Source: Enterobacteriaceae bacterium RIT714
GTDB lineage: Bacteria; Pseudomonadota; Gammaproteobacteria; Enterobacterales; Enterobacteriaceae
Length of the DNA stretch: 64,000 bases
Assembly: GCA_009668015.1 (NCBI GenBank)
Contig: WJYB01000001.1
Location: 372,001-436,000 of the forward strand
Reading direction: 5' to 3'
Positions 16,669 to 25,800 of the stretch are shown in pieces. The position numbers and the translations under genes are program-made. How positions within the stretch are numbered: the first letter of the stretch is position 1; every line of letters begins with the position of its first letter. The notes under the pieces were generated by a model, which was given only the letters and a program-made list of their open reading frames with translations, had not been told where the DNA came from and ran no database searches.

Positions 16669-16715
16669 AGTATTCCCCCGGCTATTGCCATGCGCTGAAT
16701 GGCTGGGGGAGTATT
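16669..16715 (+). terminator. Long hairpin closing the fimbrial operon
   Basis: An 18-base arm at 16669-16686 pairs with 16698-16715 (core CCCCC/GGGGG, with a few G-T pairs). A T-rich tract follows about 15 bases later. It probably ends fimbrial transcription before tssB, whose own promoter region (AT-rich, with TATTATATAA) follows at about 16740-16785. Confidence 0.65.
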
Positions 16716-16792
16716 GATTGGACAAAATATATTTTTTTGTTCGATAAAAAATAATATTATTTCAGCGCAATTCTATTATATAAAGGGTCTCC

Positions 16793-17326
16793 ATGGCTGT
16801 GAGTAAAAGCAATTCGCAAAAATTCATTGCGAGAAATCGCGCGCCCCGCGTGCAAATTGAATACGACGTGGAAATTTATGGCAGTGAAAAAAAGGTCGAA
16901 TTACCTTTTGTGATGGGCGTATTGGCTGATCTTTCCGGTAAACCGCTCGATCCACTGCCACCGGTGGCTGACCGTAAATTCCTGGATATTGATATCGATA
17001 ATTTTGACGAACGCATGAAAGGCATGAAACCACGTGTCGCTTTTGCAGTGCCAAATACGTTAACCGGTGAAGGTCAACTGATGGTCGATATCACTTTCGA
17101 AAGTATGGACGATTTCTCGCCGGATGAGATCGCTCGTAAGGTGGATTCATTATCGCAGCTGCTGGAAGCGCGTACTCAGCTGGCTAACCTGCAAACCTAT
17201 ATGGATGGTAAGGCTGGCGCAGAAGAGTTGGTAATGAAACTGCTAAAAGATAAAGCGCTGCTGAATACGCTGGCTGCGTCACCAAAAGCAAAAACCGGGT
17301 TCGCTGAAGCTCAGCCCGAAGACTGA
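16793..17326 (+). CDS. tssB: T6SS contractile sheath small subunit TssB
   Basis: A 177-residue protein with the TssB/VipA pattern: NRAPRVQIEYDVEIYGSEKK, LPFVMGVLADLSG, RKFLDIDIDNFD, RMKGMKPRVAF and a C-terminal helix with LEARTQLANLQTYMDGK. It interlocks with TssC to form the cytosolic contractile sheath and exposes the helix recognised by ClpV and by TagJ (also encoded in this island). It precedes tssC by 20 bases in the standard order. Intact. Confidence 0.97.
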   Translation: MAVSKSNSQKFIARNRAPRVQIEYDVEIYGSEKKVELPFVMGVLADLSGKPLDPLPPVADRKFLDIDIDNFDERMKGMKPRVAFAVPNTLTGEGQLMVDITFESMDDFSPDEIARKVDSLSQLLEARTQLANLQTYMDGKAGAEELVMKLLKDKALLNTLAASPKAKTGFAEAQPED

Positions 17327-17346
17327 TTAGAGACGAAGGAAAGATT

Positions 17347-18846
17347 ATGTCCGTGATGGATGCGCAACGCGAAAAATCATCGAAATCGACGGCGGAATAC
17401 AGCGATTTCAATGTACTTTTAGCGAAAGAGTTTAAGCCTAAAACTGAGCAGACCCGTGCGGCAGTCGAAGGTGCGGTAAAGACGCTGGCCGAACAGGCAC
17501 TGAGTAATACTCTGACGATTTCCGATGATGCCTATAAAGCCATCGAATCGATCATTGCTGAAATTGATCAAAAGCTCTCCGGGCAGATTAACCTGATCCT
17601 GCATCATCAGGAATTTCAGGCGCTTGAAAGTGCATGGCGCGGTTTACAGTATCTGGTGTACAACACCGAAACTGACGAAAAACTGAAGCTGCGCTTTATG
17701 GATATGTCCAAGGACGAACTGCGTCGCAGCATGAAGCGATACAAAGGCATCGCCTGGGATCAAAGTCCGCTGTTCAAGAAAATCTACGAAGAAGAGTATG
17801 GTCAACTTGGTGGTGAGCCTTATGGTTGCCTGGTGGCAGATTACTTCTTCGATCACACCGCGCCGGACGTTGATTTGCTGGCATCGATTGGCAAAATCGC
17901 CGCCTCTGCGCATGTGCCGTTTATCTCTGGTGCGTCTCCGGCTGTGCTACAGATGGAGTCCTGGCAAGAGCTGTCAAATCCACGCGATTTGACCAAAATC
18001 TTTACCCAAAACCTGGAATATGCAGCCTGGAACTCCCTGCGCCAGGGTGAGGATTCACGCTACATTGGCCTGGCGATGCCACGTTTTCTGGCGCGCCTGC
18101 CGTATGGTATTCGTACCAATCCAGTGGATGCTTTCCATTTTGAAGAGACCACTGACGGGGCGGATCACAGCAAGTACGTCTGGTCTAACGCCGCCTATGC
18201 GATGGCAGTGAATATCAACCGCTCTTTCAAAGAGTACGGCTGGTGTACGTTGATTCGAGGCGTCGAGAGTGGCGGTGTCGTGGAAGGTTTACCGAGCCAC
18301 ACCTTCCCGACTGATGACGGCGGCGTGGATATGAAGTGCCCGACTGAAATTGCTATTTCAGACCGCCGTGAAGCAGAACTGGCGAAGAATGGTTTTATCC
18401 CGCTGGTTCACCGTAAAAACACCGATTATGCGGCGTTTATTGGTGCTCAATCGCTGCAAAAACCAGCGGAATACTACGATGCAGATGCGACAGCAAACGC
18501 CAATCTTTCTGCTCGTTTGCCGTATCTGTTCGCCTGCTCGCGCTTTGCCCACTATCTGAAGTGTATCGTTCGCGACAAGATCGGCACTTTCAAAGAGCGT
18601 GATGAGATGCAGCGCTGGCTGAATGACTGGGTGATGAACTATGTCGATGGTGACCCGGCTAACTCGACTCTTGAAACGAAAGCTCGCCGTCCGCTGGCGG
18701 CTGCGGAAGTGGTCGTAGAAGATGTCGAAGGTAATCCAGGTTACTACCAGGCTAAATTCTTCCTGCGTCCACATTTCCAGCTGGAAGGTTTAACGGTCTC
18801 TTTACGTATGGTTGCCAAATTACCATCCGTGAAAGAAGGTGCCTGA
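17347..18846 (+). CDS. tssC: T6SS contractile sheath large subunit TssC
   Basis: A 499-residue protein of the TssC/VipB family. Recognisable segments are AIIAEIDQKLSGQINLILHH, FQALESAWRGLQYLVYNTET, the YGCLVADYFFDH region, the strongly conserved YIGLAMPRFLARLPYG and CPTEIAISDRREAELAKNGF. The C-terminus folds back with HFQLEGLTVSLRMVAKLP. It makes the outer and middle layers of the sheath with TssB. SD AAGGAAAG lies just upstream of ATG 17347. Normal length and no break. Confidence 0.97.
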   Translation: MSVMDAQREKSSKSTAEYSDFNVLLAKEFKPKTEQTRAAVEGAVKTLAEQALSNTLTISDDAYKAIESIIAEIDQKLSGQINLILHHQEFQALESAWRGLQYLVYNTETDEKLKLRFMDMSKDELRRSMKRYKGIAWDQSPLFKKIYEEEYGQLGGEPYGCLVADYFFDHTAPDVDLLASIGKIAASAHVPFISGASPAVLQMESWQELSNPRDLTKIFTQNLEYAAWNSLRQGEDSRYIGLAMPRFLARLPYGIRTNPVDAFHFEETTDGADHSKYVWSNAAYAMAVNINRSFKEYGWCTLIRGVESGGVVEGLPSHTFPTDDGGVDMKCPTEIAISDRREAELAKNGFIPLVHRKNTDYAAFIGAQSLQKPAEYYDADATANANLSARLPYLFACSRFAHYLKCIVRDKIGTFKERDEMQRWLNDWVMNYVDGDPANSTLETKARRPLAAAEVVVEDVEGNPGYYQAKFFLRPHFQLEGLTVSLRMVAKLPSVKEGA

Positions 18847-18929
18847 TAAAGAATTTTTTCTGAATAATGCCAAAGAAGGCGGATATTTAGAAAGAGTGTA
18901 AGTGATGAAAATCATTACAAAAGGGAAAG

Positions 18930-18949
18930 TACTTTCTTAACAGAAAGTA
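18930..18949 (+). other. Hairpin in the hcp leader
   Basis: A 7-base-pair stem TACTTTC (18930-18936) / GAAAGTA (18943-18949) sits in the 145-base AT-rich tssC-hcp gap, 43 bases before the hcp start. It may stabilise a separate hcp message. No T run follows. Confidence 0.4.
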
Positions 18950-18991
18950 TACGTATAGTTGTTATTAAAATTTAGTGCTGGAGAAAATGTT

Positions 18992-19477
18992 ATGGCACAG
19001 GATATGTTTATTAAGATTGAAGGTATCGAGGGTGAGTCTCCGGATGCCGTGCATAAAAATGAAATTCAGGTTCTTTCATGGAACTGGGATGTAGCACAGC
19101 ATTCTAATATGCACAGTGGTTCTGGTGGTGGTTCCGGTCGCGCATCTGTGGACGATTTTACATTTGTCCACTATACCGACAAAGCTAGCCCAAATTTATT
19201 GAGCTATTGCTTGACCGGTAAACACATTAAGAATATCCAGTTTGTTGTGCGTAAAGCCGGCGGCGATCCGCTGGAATATCTGACAATTAAATTTGTCGAC
19301 GCTATTATCACCAAGGTGCAAATGGCTGGTTCTCTGGAAGATGAAACTCGTCCACGTGAAGTGGTTTCATTCTCCTTCACCAAAATGACTCAGGACTACG
19401 TGACCCAGAATGCGGAAGGTCATAAGTCTGGTGTTATTTCTGCTACTTATGATGTGAAAGCTAACCTGCACGGTTAA
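18992..19477 (+). CDS. hcp: T6SS inner tube protein Hcp (TssD)
   Basis: A 161-residue Hcp. I start at ATG 18992 (MAQDMFIKIEGIEGES), which has GGAG nine bases upstream; an earlier in-frame TTG at 18959 would add 11 non-homologous residues. Conserved Hcp features are the opening beta-strand, LSWNWDVAQ, DFTFVHYTDKASPNLL and VVSFSFTKMTQDY. Hexameric rings stack to form the tube that is propelled with VgrG and effectors. The gene is flanked by a hairpin leader and followed by a 12-base-pair stem, consistent with its need for high expression relative to the downstream membrane-complex genes. Confidence 0.97.
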   Translation: MAQDMFIKIEGIEGESPDAVHKNEIQVLSWNWDVAQHSNMHSGSGGGSGRASVDDFTFVHYTDKASPNLLSYCLTGKHIKNIQFVVRKAGGDPLEYLTIKFVDAIITKVQMAGSLEDETRPREVVSFSFTKMTQDYVTQNAEGHKSGVISATYDVKANLHG

Positions 19478-19494
19478 TTATTAGCATGAAGACC

Positions 19495-19521
19495 GAAGGC
19501 TTACTCTTTGAGTAAGCCTTC
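19495..19521 (+). terminator. Strong hairpin after hcp
   Basis: A perfect 12-base-pair stem GAAGGCTTACTC (19495-19506) / GAGTAAGCCTTC (19510-19521) with a TTT loop. The following sequence (ATTTGC) is only weakly T-rich, so termination is probably partial, reducing tssJ-tssM transcription relative to hcp. Confidence 0.75.
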
Positions 19522-19602
19522 ATTTGCAAAGGTTATCGCGCAATATTTTTCTGTAAGCAGGCAAAGTATTGCGGATATCTTTTATTTTTACAGGGCTGTT
19601 TT

Positions 19603-20127
19603 GTGAATCGACGTAGAATAATACATTACACACAACTGTTATTTATGATGTTAGTGCTGTCATCGTGCAGTACTGATAATCAACATGTCACCGGTGAGAA
19701 GAACATCAAGCTGACGATAAATGCAGGAAAGAAAAGTAATCCCGATACTCACGGGCGAGCGGCCCCTGTCGAATTATTTATCTATGCCCTGACTGCAGAC
19801 GATAATTTCACGAGCAGCGATTATTTTACGATTGTAAAGGGTAATAACCCGGAGCTTAAATCGGATATCACGCAACGCAGACAGATTATCCTGAAGCCAG
19901 GAACGTCGAGAACCATGGATTTAACCACTGAGAAAGAGGTGAGATATCTGGCGGTGGTAGCGGCGTTTCGCAATATTAACGATGCGCAATGGAATGCGCT
20001 ATATGCCTTGCCGAAACAAAAGCAGAAACCATGGTATCGACGCATTCTTCCCAGCTCAGATGAGCCGCTGAACGTTGTGGTTTCCGTTGACCAATTATCT
20101 GTTTCCATTATTGAAGAAGTGAATTGA
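19603..20127 (+). CDS. tssJ: T6SS outer-membrane lipoprotein TssJ
   Basis: A 174-residue lipoprotein with a GTG start. The signal ends in a lipobox (LVLSSC, Cys22), followed by STDNQHVTGEKNIKLTINAG. The body follows TssJ: a beta-sandwich with RAAPVELFIYALTADDNF, SRTMDLTTEKEVRYLAVVAAFRN and a C-terminal strand. TssJ anchors the membrane complex to the outer membrane and binds the periplasmic domain of TssM. It is first in the tssJ-tssK-tssL-tssM block and ends three bases before tssK. Confidence 0.93.
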   Translation: MNRRRIIHYTQLLFMMLVLSSCSTDNQHVTGEKNIKLTINAGKKSNPDTHGRAAPVELFIYALTADDNFTSSDYFTIVKGNNPELKSDITQRRQIILKPGTSRTMDLTTEKEVRYLAVVAAFRNINDAQWNALYALPKQKQKPWYRRILPSSDEPLNVVVSVDQLSVSIIEEVN

Positions 20128-20130
20128 CCC

Positions 20131-21477
20131 GTGAGAACTAATAAAGTCGTGTGGAGCGAAGGGCTGTTTTTGCGTCCACAGCTCTTTCAACAGCAAGAAC
20201 GCTACCTCGAATATTATGCGCATAAAAGAGCATCGACCATTACGCCATTTTTCTGGGGATTTGCTCAATACGATATTGATAACGAGGCACTGGCCTACGG
20301 AAAACTGGTTTTGCGCACCTGCAAAGGTGTACTCCCGGACGGTACACCTTTTGATATTCCGGGCCATGCGGCCCTGCCGGAGCCGCTGACTATCGCCCCT
20401 GAACATCTGGGTAAAATTATCTGGCTGGCTGTCCCGCTGCGCATTGATAACAGCGATGAGACCATTTTCGACGCTGATGACAGAGGCTCGCTGGCTCGTT
20501 TTTGCGCCTATGACGCTGAATTGCATGATACCAATGCCATTCGTCAGGGGGCCAGACAGGTGCAACTGGGGCGTTTGCGTATGCGGCTGATCGCAGAAAC
20601 AGAAATGACGGAATCCTGGATCGGACTCCCGCTGACGCGTGTTAAGGCTATCCAACCGGACGGAAGCGTACTCTTGCATTCTCAGGATTATATTCCTCCC
20701 GTGACAGGCTACAGCGCCAGCCCACTGCTGACGGAGTGGCTGACGCACCTTAATGGTCTGGTGAAGATCCGCGCTGACATGCTGGCAAATCGACTGGCTA
20801 ACAGCGATGGTAAGGCCAGTGCCAGTGCAGAAATTGTCGATTATCTGCTGTTGCAAATTTTTAATAAGTACGAGCCTGTGCTCGATCACCTGCGCCATAT
20901 TCCGGAATTACCGCCTATTACGCTGTATCAGGAGCTGGCGAAATTTGCAGGAGAACTTGCCACCTTTATTCGGGTGAGCACCCGGCGTCCAAAACCCGCA
21001 CCGGGATACCATCACGCCGGGCTTTATGGCTCTATCCGACCGCTGGTGGAAGAGATCAACGATCTTCTCAATCAGATCCTCGTCAGAGCAGGTCAGATGA
21101 TCGTGCTGCAGAACAAGGGGCAGGGTGTCTGGGCGGCGTCAGTGATGCCAGAAGAGTTGCGTTCGTTCTCAAGCCTGGTGCTGGCAGTCAATGCCCGAAT
21201 GGCAGCAGATATTCTTGCTCAGCAGTTTTCTTCTCAGGCCAAAATCAGTGCGCCACAGCAGTTACATGAACTGGTGCGTTCACACTTACCGGGGCTGGTT
21301 TTGCAAAATCTGCCTGTTCCTCCGCGTCAAATCCCGTATCACGCGGGCAGCGTCTATTTTGAACTCTCCCGCAGCGGCCCCTTCTGGGAGCGTATTTTGC
21401 AGACCGGAGCACTGGCGCTACACGTTGCAGGGGAATTGCCTGAGTTAAGGCTGGAGCTGTGGGGGATCCGTCACTGA
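20131..21477 (+). CDS. tssK: T6SS baseplate-membrane connector TssK
   Basis: A 448-residue protein opening with the TssK signature KVVWSEGLFLRPQLFQQQER, and containing the later YASP-like block GYSASPLLTEWLTHL and the receptor-type C-terminal domain with YHAGSVYFELSRSGPFWE. TssK trimers link the TssF/TssG wedges to the cytoplasmic parts of TssL and TssM. GTG start three bases after tssJ. Its TGA overlaps the tssL ATG by one base (TGATG). Confidence 0.96.
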   Translation: MRTNKVVWSEGLFLRPQLFQQQERYLEYYAHKRASTITPFFWGFAQYDIDNEALAYGKLVLRTCKGVLPDGTPFDIPGHAALPEPLTIAPEHLGKIIWLAVPLRIDNSDETIFDADDRGSLARFCAYDAELHDTNAIRQGARQVQLGRLRMRLIAETEMTESWIGLPLTRVKAIQPDGSVLLHSQDYIPPVTGYSASPLLTEWLTHLNGLVKIRADMLANRLANSDGKASASAEIVDYLLLQIFNKYEPVLDHLRHIPELPPITLYQELAKFAGELATFIRVSTRRPKPAPGYHHAGLYGSIRPLVEEINDLLNQILVRAGQMIVLQNKGQGVWAASVMPEELRSFSSLVLAVNARMAADILAQQFSSQAKISAPQQLHELVRSHLPGLVLQNLPVPPRQIPYHAGSVYFELSRSGPFWERILQTGALALHVAGELPELRLELWGIRH

Positions 21478-22829
21478 TGAGCGATAACTTCGCGACTCTG
21501 GAGCAGGACAATGAACAGAGCTTACAGGCGCTGGGTAAGTTTTTGCTGGATGAACATACCGAGCCGGAACCGGAGCGGAGTACCCGTGCGCCTTTACCTG
21601 ACAGTGAACCCACTCCACTAACTGTGCCGGTGGCTTTTAACGAGGCCGCGTTAAAAGGGGAGAGCATTCAGCAGCGCGTGATGCGCGTCAATGCGTCCGG
21701 TAGTCCTTTACTGGAAGCCTGTCAGCCGCTGCTGCGGGCGTTAAGCGAAATGCCTGCTACGGTGGCCGACAACGCTCAGGTTGAAGTGCTCAAACGCACC
21801 TTAAACAGCGAAATCAATGTCTTCACCGTGATCTGTGAAGAGGTCAATATTCCGTGGAAGAAGATGACCATCGCGCGCTATTGCCTCTGTACCGCGCTGG
21901 ACGAGGCCGCCCATGCATCGCCGTGGGGCATCACTTCCGGGTGGGCGCGCAGTAACCTGCTCAACCACTTCGAAGGCGATAACGACGGCGGTAACAAATT
22001 CTTTCTGCTCGCCGGGCGTCTGTCAATGCATCCCCACGAGTATGGCGATGTGCTGGATATCATGCTGCGGATCCTGGCACTAGGATTTGAAGGTCGATAC
22101 AGCATTATCGAAGATGGCGATCGGCAACTAATGAAGATCCGCCAGCGTTTGTTGGCGTTGCTACAAAACACGCAGGATAAAATCGGGCCGGAACTTTCCC
22201 CTCATGGTTTACCGCTGCGTGAAGCCATCCGCAAGAAGCTGCGTATTCACGTTCCGGTTCGCGCCACGCTGTTGCTAACCGGTCTGCTCACGGCAGGCAC
22301 CTTTGTCTGGTGTAAATATCATCTGCTGGTTCAGGAACATGCCCTGACCAGCAGGATGGATGCGTTGACCCGACTCGAATTTACCCAACCGGTGACGAAA
22401 GCTCGATTACGGCTCGCGGTACTGCTGAAAGCAGAAATTGATAAAAAGCTGCTGTCGGTGGATGAGAATGACAAACAGAGCAAAGTCATTTTTAACGGCG
22501 ATTCCATGTTCGCTTCGGGTTCGGTTGACGTCAGGCCGGAGAGGATCGTTACGCTTAACCGGGTGGCAACAGAGATCCACCGGGTCAACGGTTACGTGCT
22601 GATCGTCGGCCACACCGACGCCACGCCAATTCACAGACCGGGTATTGAAAATAACCAGGTGCTGTCGGAGAAACGCGCGTCCAGCGTCGCAGAACTGCTC
22701 ATTAAGGCTGGCGTGCCAAGGGCCAATATTCGCATTGAAGGGGTTGGCGAAAAACAGCCGCTGCAAAGCAACCAGGATCCAACCGGTCGAGCCAGCAATC
22801 GACGTGTTGAAATGTTTGTCACCTATTAA
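21477..22829 (+). CDS. tssL: T6SS inner-membrane protein TssL with OmpA domain
   Basis: A 450-residue extended TssL, starting at ATG 21477 that overlaps the tssK stop. The cytoplasmic DotU domain (about 65-240) includes VICEEVNIPWKKMTIARYCL, CTALDEAAHASPWG and LLNHFEGDNDGGNKFF. A single transmembrane helix lies near 258-278. The periplasmic part has an OmpA-like peptidoglycan-binding domain (about 345-449) with GHTDATP, SEKRASSVAELL and ASNRRVEM. TssL binds TssM and TssK, and the OmpA module anchors the complex in the cell wall. The stop overlaps the tssM start by one base. Confidence 0.96.
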   Translation: MSDNFATLEQDNEQSLQALGKFLLDEHTEPEPERSTRAPLPDSEPTPLTVPVAFNEAALKGESIQQRVMRVNASGSPLLEACQPLLRALSEMPATVADNAQVEVLKRTLNSEINVFTVICEEVNIPWKKMTIARYCLCTALDEAAHASPWGITSGWARSNLLNHFEGDNDGGNKFFLLAGRLSMHPHEYGDVLDIMLRILALGFEGRYSIIEDGDRQLMKIRQRLLALLQNTQDKIGPELSPHGLPLREAIRKKLRIHVPVRATLLLTGLLTAGTFVWCKYHLLVQEHALTSRMDALTRLEFTQPVTKARLRLAVLLKAEIDKKLLSVDENDKQSKVIFNGDSMFASGSVDVRPERIVTLNRVATEIHRVNGYVLIVGHTDATPIHRPGIENNQVLSEKRASSVAELLIKAGVPRANIRIEGVGEKQPLQSNQDPTGRASNRRVEMFVTY

Positions 22830-25800
22830 TGAGTCTCAACGGAATGTATTTTTTAAGTCGATTATTCTCAAGGCAAAGCCTGAAATTCCTGCTGCTAATG
22901 GCCTGTATTCTGGTCGTAGCCGCAGGCATTTGGTATCTCGGCCCCTTCTCAGGATTTGGAACGACGCGTCCGCTGGCATCAGTGAGTGCCCGAATATTAT
23001 GCATCGTGGTGCTACTTATATGGGTAGCGCGACTGAACTGGCGGATCCCATTCTTTATTCCACTGGCACTGACGGCGAGCGTTATCGTCTGGATCATGGG
23101 GCCGTGGCTGCTGGCTGGAAAAAGCTACCCGCTGGCACGTTCGTCGGTGCGGCTGGCCATCATATTGATCATCTGGTTAATTGCGCTGATTTATGCGAGC
23201 TGGCTGTTTGTGCTTGCTGTTGTGGCGAATCCGGCGCTGTTAAACCGTTTTCGCCTGCGCGCGGCGCATCGCGATGATGTCAAAACCGAGCACGAGGCCA
23301 TTGCCCGTAAAATCCGTTATGCGGTGGGGATGACCAATAAAGCGCGCACGCAGTGGCGCCGCTGGTGGGCAACGATCCTGCCGGGTGTCATGCCGGAGAC
23401 GGTTCCCTGGTATGTCATGCTGGGCAGCGAAGGTGTTGGCAAAACATCACTTATTGTCACCTCCGGACAGGATTTTCCGTTGCCGGAGCAGTTGAGTCGT
23501 ATCGGTCGCGAGAACACGCCGACCCAGGACTGCGAATGCTGGTTTGGTAATGATGCGCTGTTTGTTGATACCGCCGGGAAATATCTTAGCGACGATGAGA
23601 CTGCTAAACAGGAATGGATGGCGCTGCTCAAAGCACTGCATAAATACCGCATTCGGGACGGGATTAATGGCGCGATCGTGGCGGTGTCTGCCGAAGAGAT
23701 TATGCAGGGCGACAGCAAAGGCATTTTGTCGCTTGCCACCCGGATTCGCTCCCGACTTGACGAGTTGCGCCAGACACTGGGGATCCACTTCCCGGTGTAT
23801 GTGGTTATTACCCGAATGGACCGCCTGCGGGGATTTGAACCCTGGTTTCGCAGCATGACCAATGAGGCGCGGGAACAGGTGTGGGGCGTGACATTCCCCT
23901 GGGGAGAAATGGTTCACACCGATACGTCTGCGCTGCATGGCCGAATTATTACTGAACTGGATGCGCTTCAGCAGCGGCTTGCCAGCTTTATTCATCCGCG
24001 TCAGCAGGAGGAATATTCCCTGCCGGATCGTAAATCAATGTACGCGCTTCCTCTCGATTTTAAGCTGCTGTGTACAGGCGTCAGCGAGTTTCTCCAGCAG
24101 GCATTTTTCAGTTCTCGTTACGACGAAACTCAGTTTTGTGCCAGTTTCCGCGGCATCTATTTTAGCAGCGCTTGCCAGACTGCCGACGCCGAACTGGTGA
24201 ATCACAACAGTGTGGTTTCGCGCTGGAAAAATTACTTTTCGCCACGCTCTGCCGGAGCAGCAGCGTGCAGTATTGAACAGACAGAACTGGCAGAAACGCC
24301 GCATGCGCGGCTGGTCTGGGGTAAACACTATTTCCTGCGTCATCTTTTTGCCGACGTTATCGTCAAAGATGCAGGGCTGGTTTCACGTAATTTTCGTGAG
24401 GAAGCGCGTTTTCGTTTACATCGCTTGATGGGGCATTGTGCGCTGATCGTTCTCGCTGTGGTGCTGATTAACGGTTTCATTGACAGCTATAGCAATAACT
24501 CACGTTATCTGAATGTTGTCAGCTCGAGCACCCGTTTTCTGGAGGCTCAGGTGGCAACGCTGAAGAAATTGCCCTCGGATACGCTGCTGCCGAAATTATT
24601 GTCGATGGCTCGCCAGTTGCCCGATTTTGGCGATCTGGATCCGCAACAGCCGCCGCTGGACTATCGCTACGGGCTTTATGTGGGCGAGGCGATCAATGCG
24701 CATTCCGGGCGAGTATACCAATATATGCTGCGTACCTTTTTACTCCCCGCGGTACAAAACCAGGCGACTGCCACGTTAAATTCAGCGCTTCAGTCTGAAG
24801 ATAGCGACCGAATCTATGAAGCACTTAAAGTGTACCTCGGCGTTTATGGCCAGGGACGCGCCGGCTCAGACTGGTTGATGCAAAGTATCACCCAGCAGTG
24901 GGATGATGCCGACAAGTTAACGGCCTGGGGCGACAGCGACGTTTTTGTCAGTCATCTACAGAGTCTTTTCGCCCATCGTGAGTGGCTGGCTGAAGGGGCA
25001 AAAACGAATGATGCGCTGGTGCGGCAGGCCCGTTCCCTGCTAGGGCAACACTCGCTAAACGTCAGATTGTATCAGCGGATTAAAGCGGATCCGCTGTCGC
25101 AATCTCTTGAAGCCATGACTCTCAACCGGATGACAGGTGATTCCAGCGAGCAGATTTTAACGGTGAACGACGAGTCGCTGGCTCGCGATGGCATACCGGG
25201 ATTTTTTACCAAAGCAGGGTATCAGACGCTGGTAAAAAAAAAATTCCTCTATCGCGTTACTCAACTCCAGCATGAGGATGAGTGGGTGATGGGAACACGT
25301 GCTGACGCTGCGGTGAATGTGCTCGCCACGCGAAACGGTGTCCTGTCACTCTATCTTCATGAGTATGCGGGCTACTGGGCCCGTTTTCTCGACAGTATTC
25401 AACTGATGTCGCTGGGCAGTGGCTCAGATGAAAGTGTTTCACCGCTGACCTCAGAAATTTATGTGTTGCGGATCCTGGCCTCCACTGACTCCCCGCTGAA
25501 TCAACTGGCAAAAGAGGTGGTGGAGCAAACCACGTTGGCCGCCCGTGACAAGAGCCTGCCCGATATTCTCGAGCCCGCGATGATCACCAATAATCGGCTG
25601 ACAAGTCAGGCGAAAAAACTGAATGACAGTGCGGATTATGCCGTCGAAAAATTAACTCAACGTGAGGTGGACGACCATTTCCGGGCGCTGAGAGAGTTTG
25701 TTAATGGTCAGGCCTCCAGCACCCCGAATCTTCCGGGGGCATTAACACCGGTGTCGGGTTCGCAGCTCAACCAAATGACATCCATGCTCAGCGAGCTGTA

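Noticed and set aside
18959-18991. Longer Hcp start from TTG at 18959.
   Set aside because: Hcp proteins start at MAQDMFIKI and the ATG at 18992 has GGAG at proper spacing.
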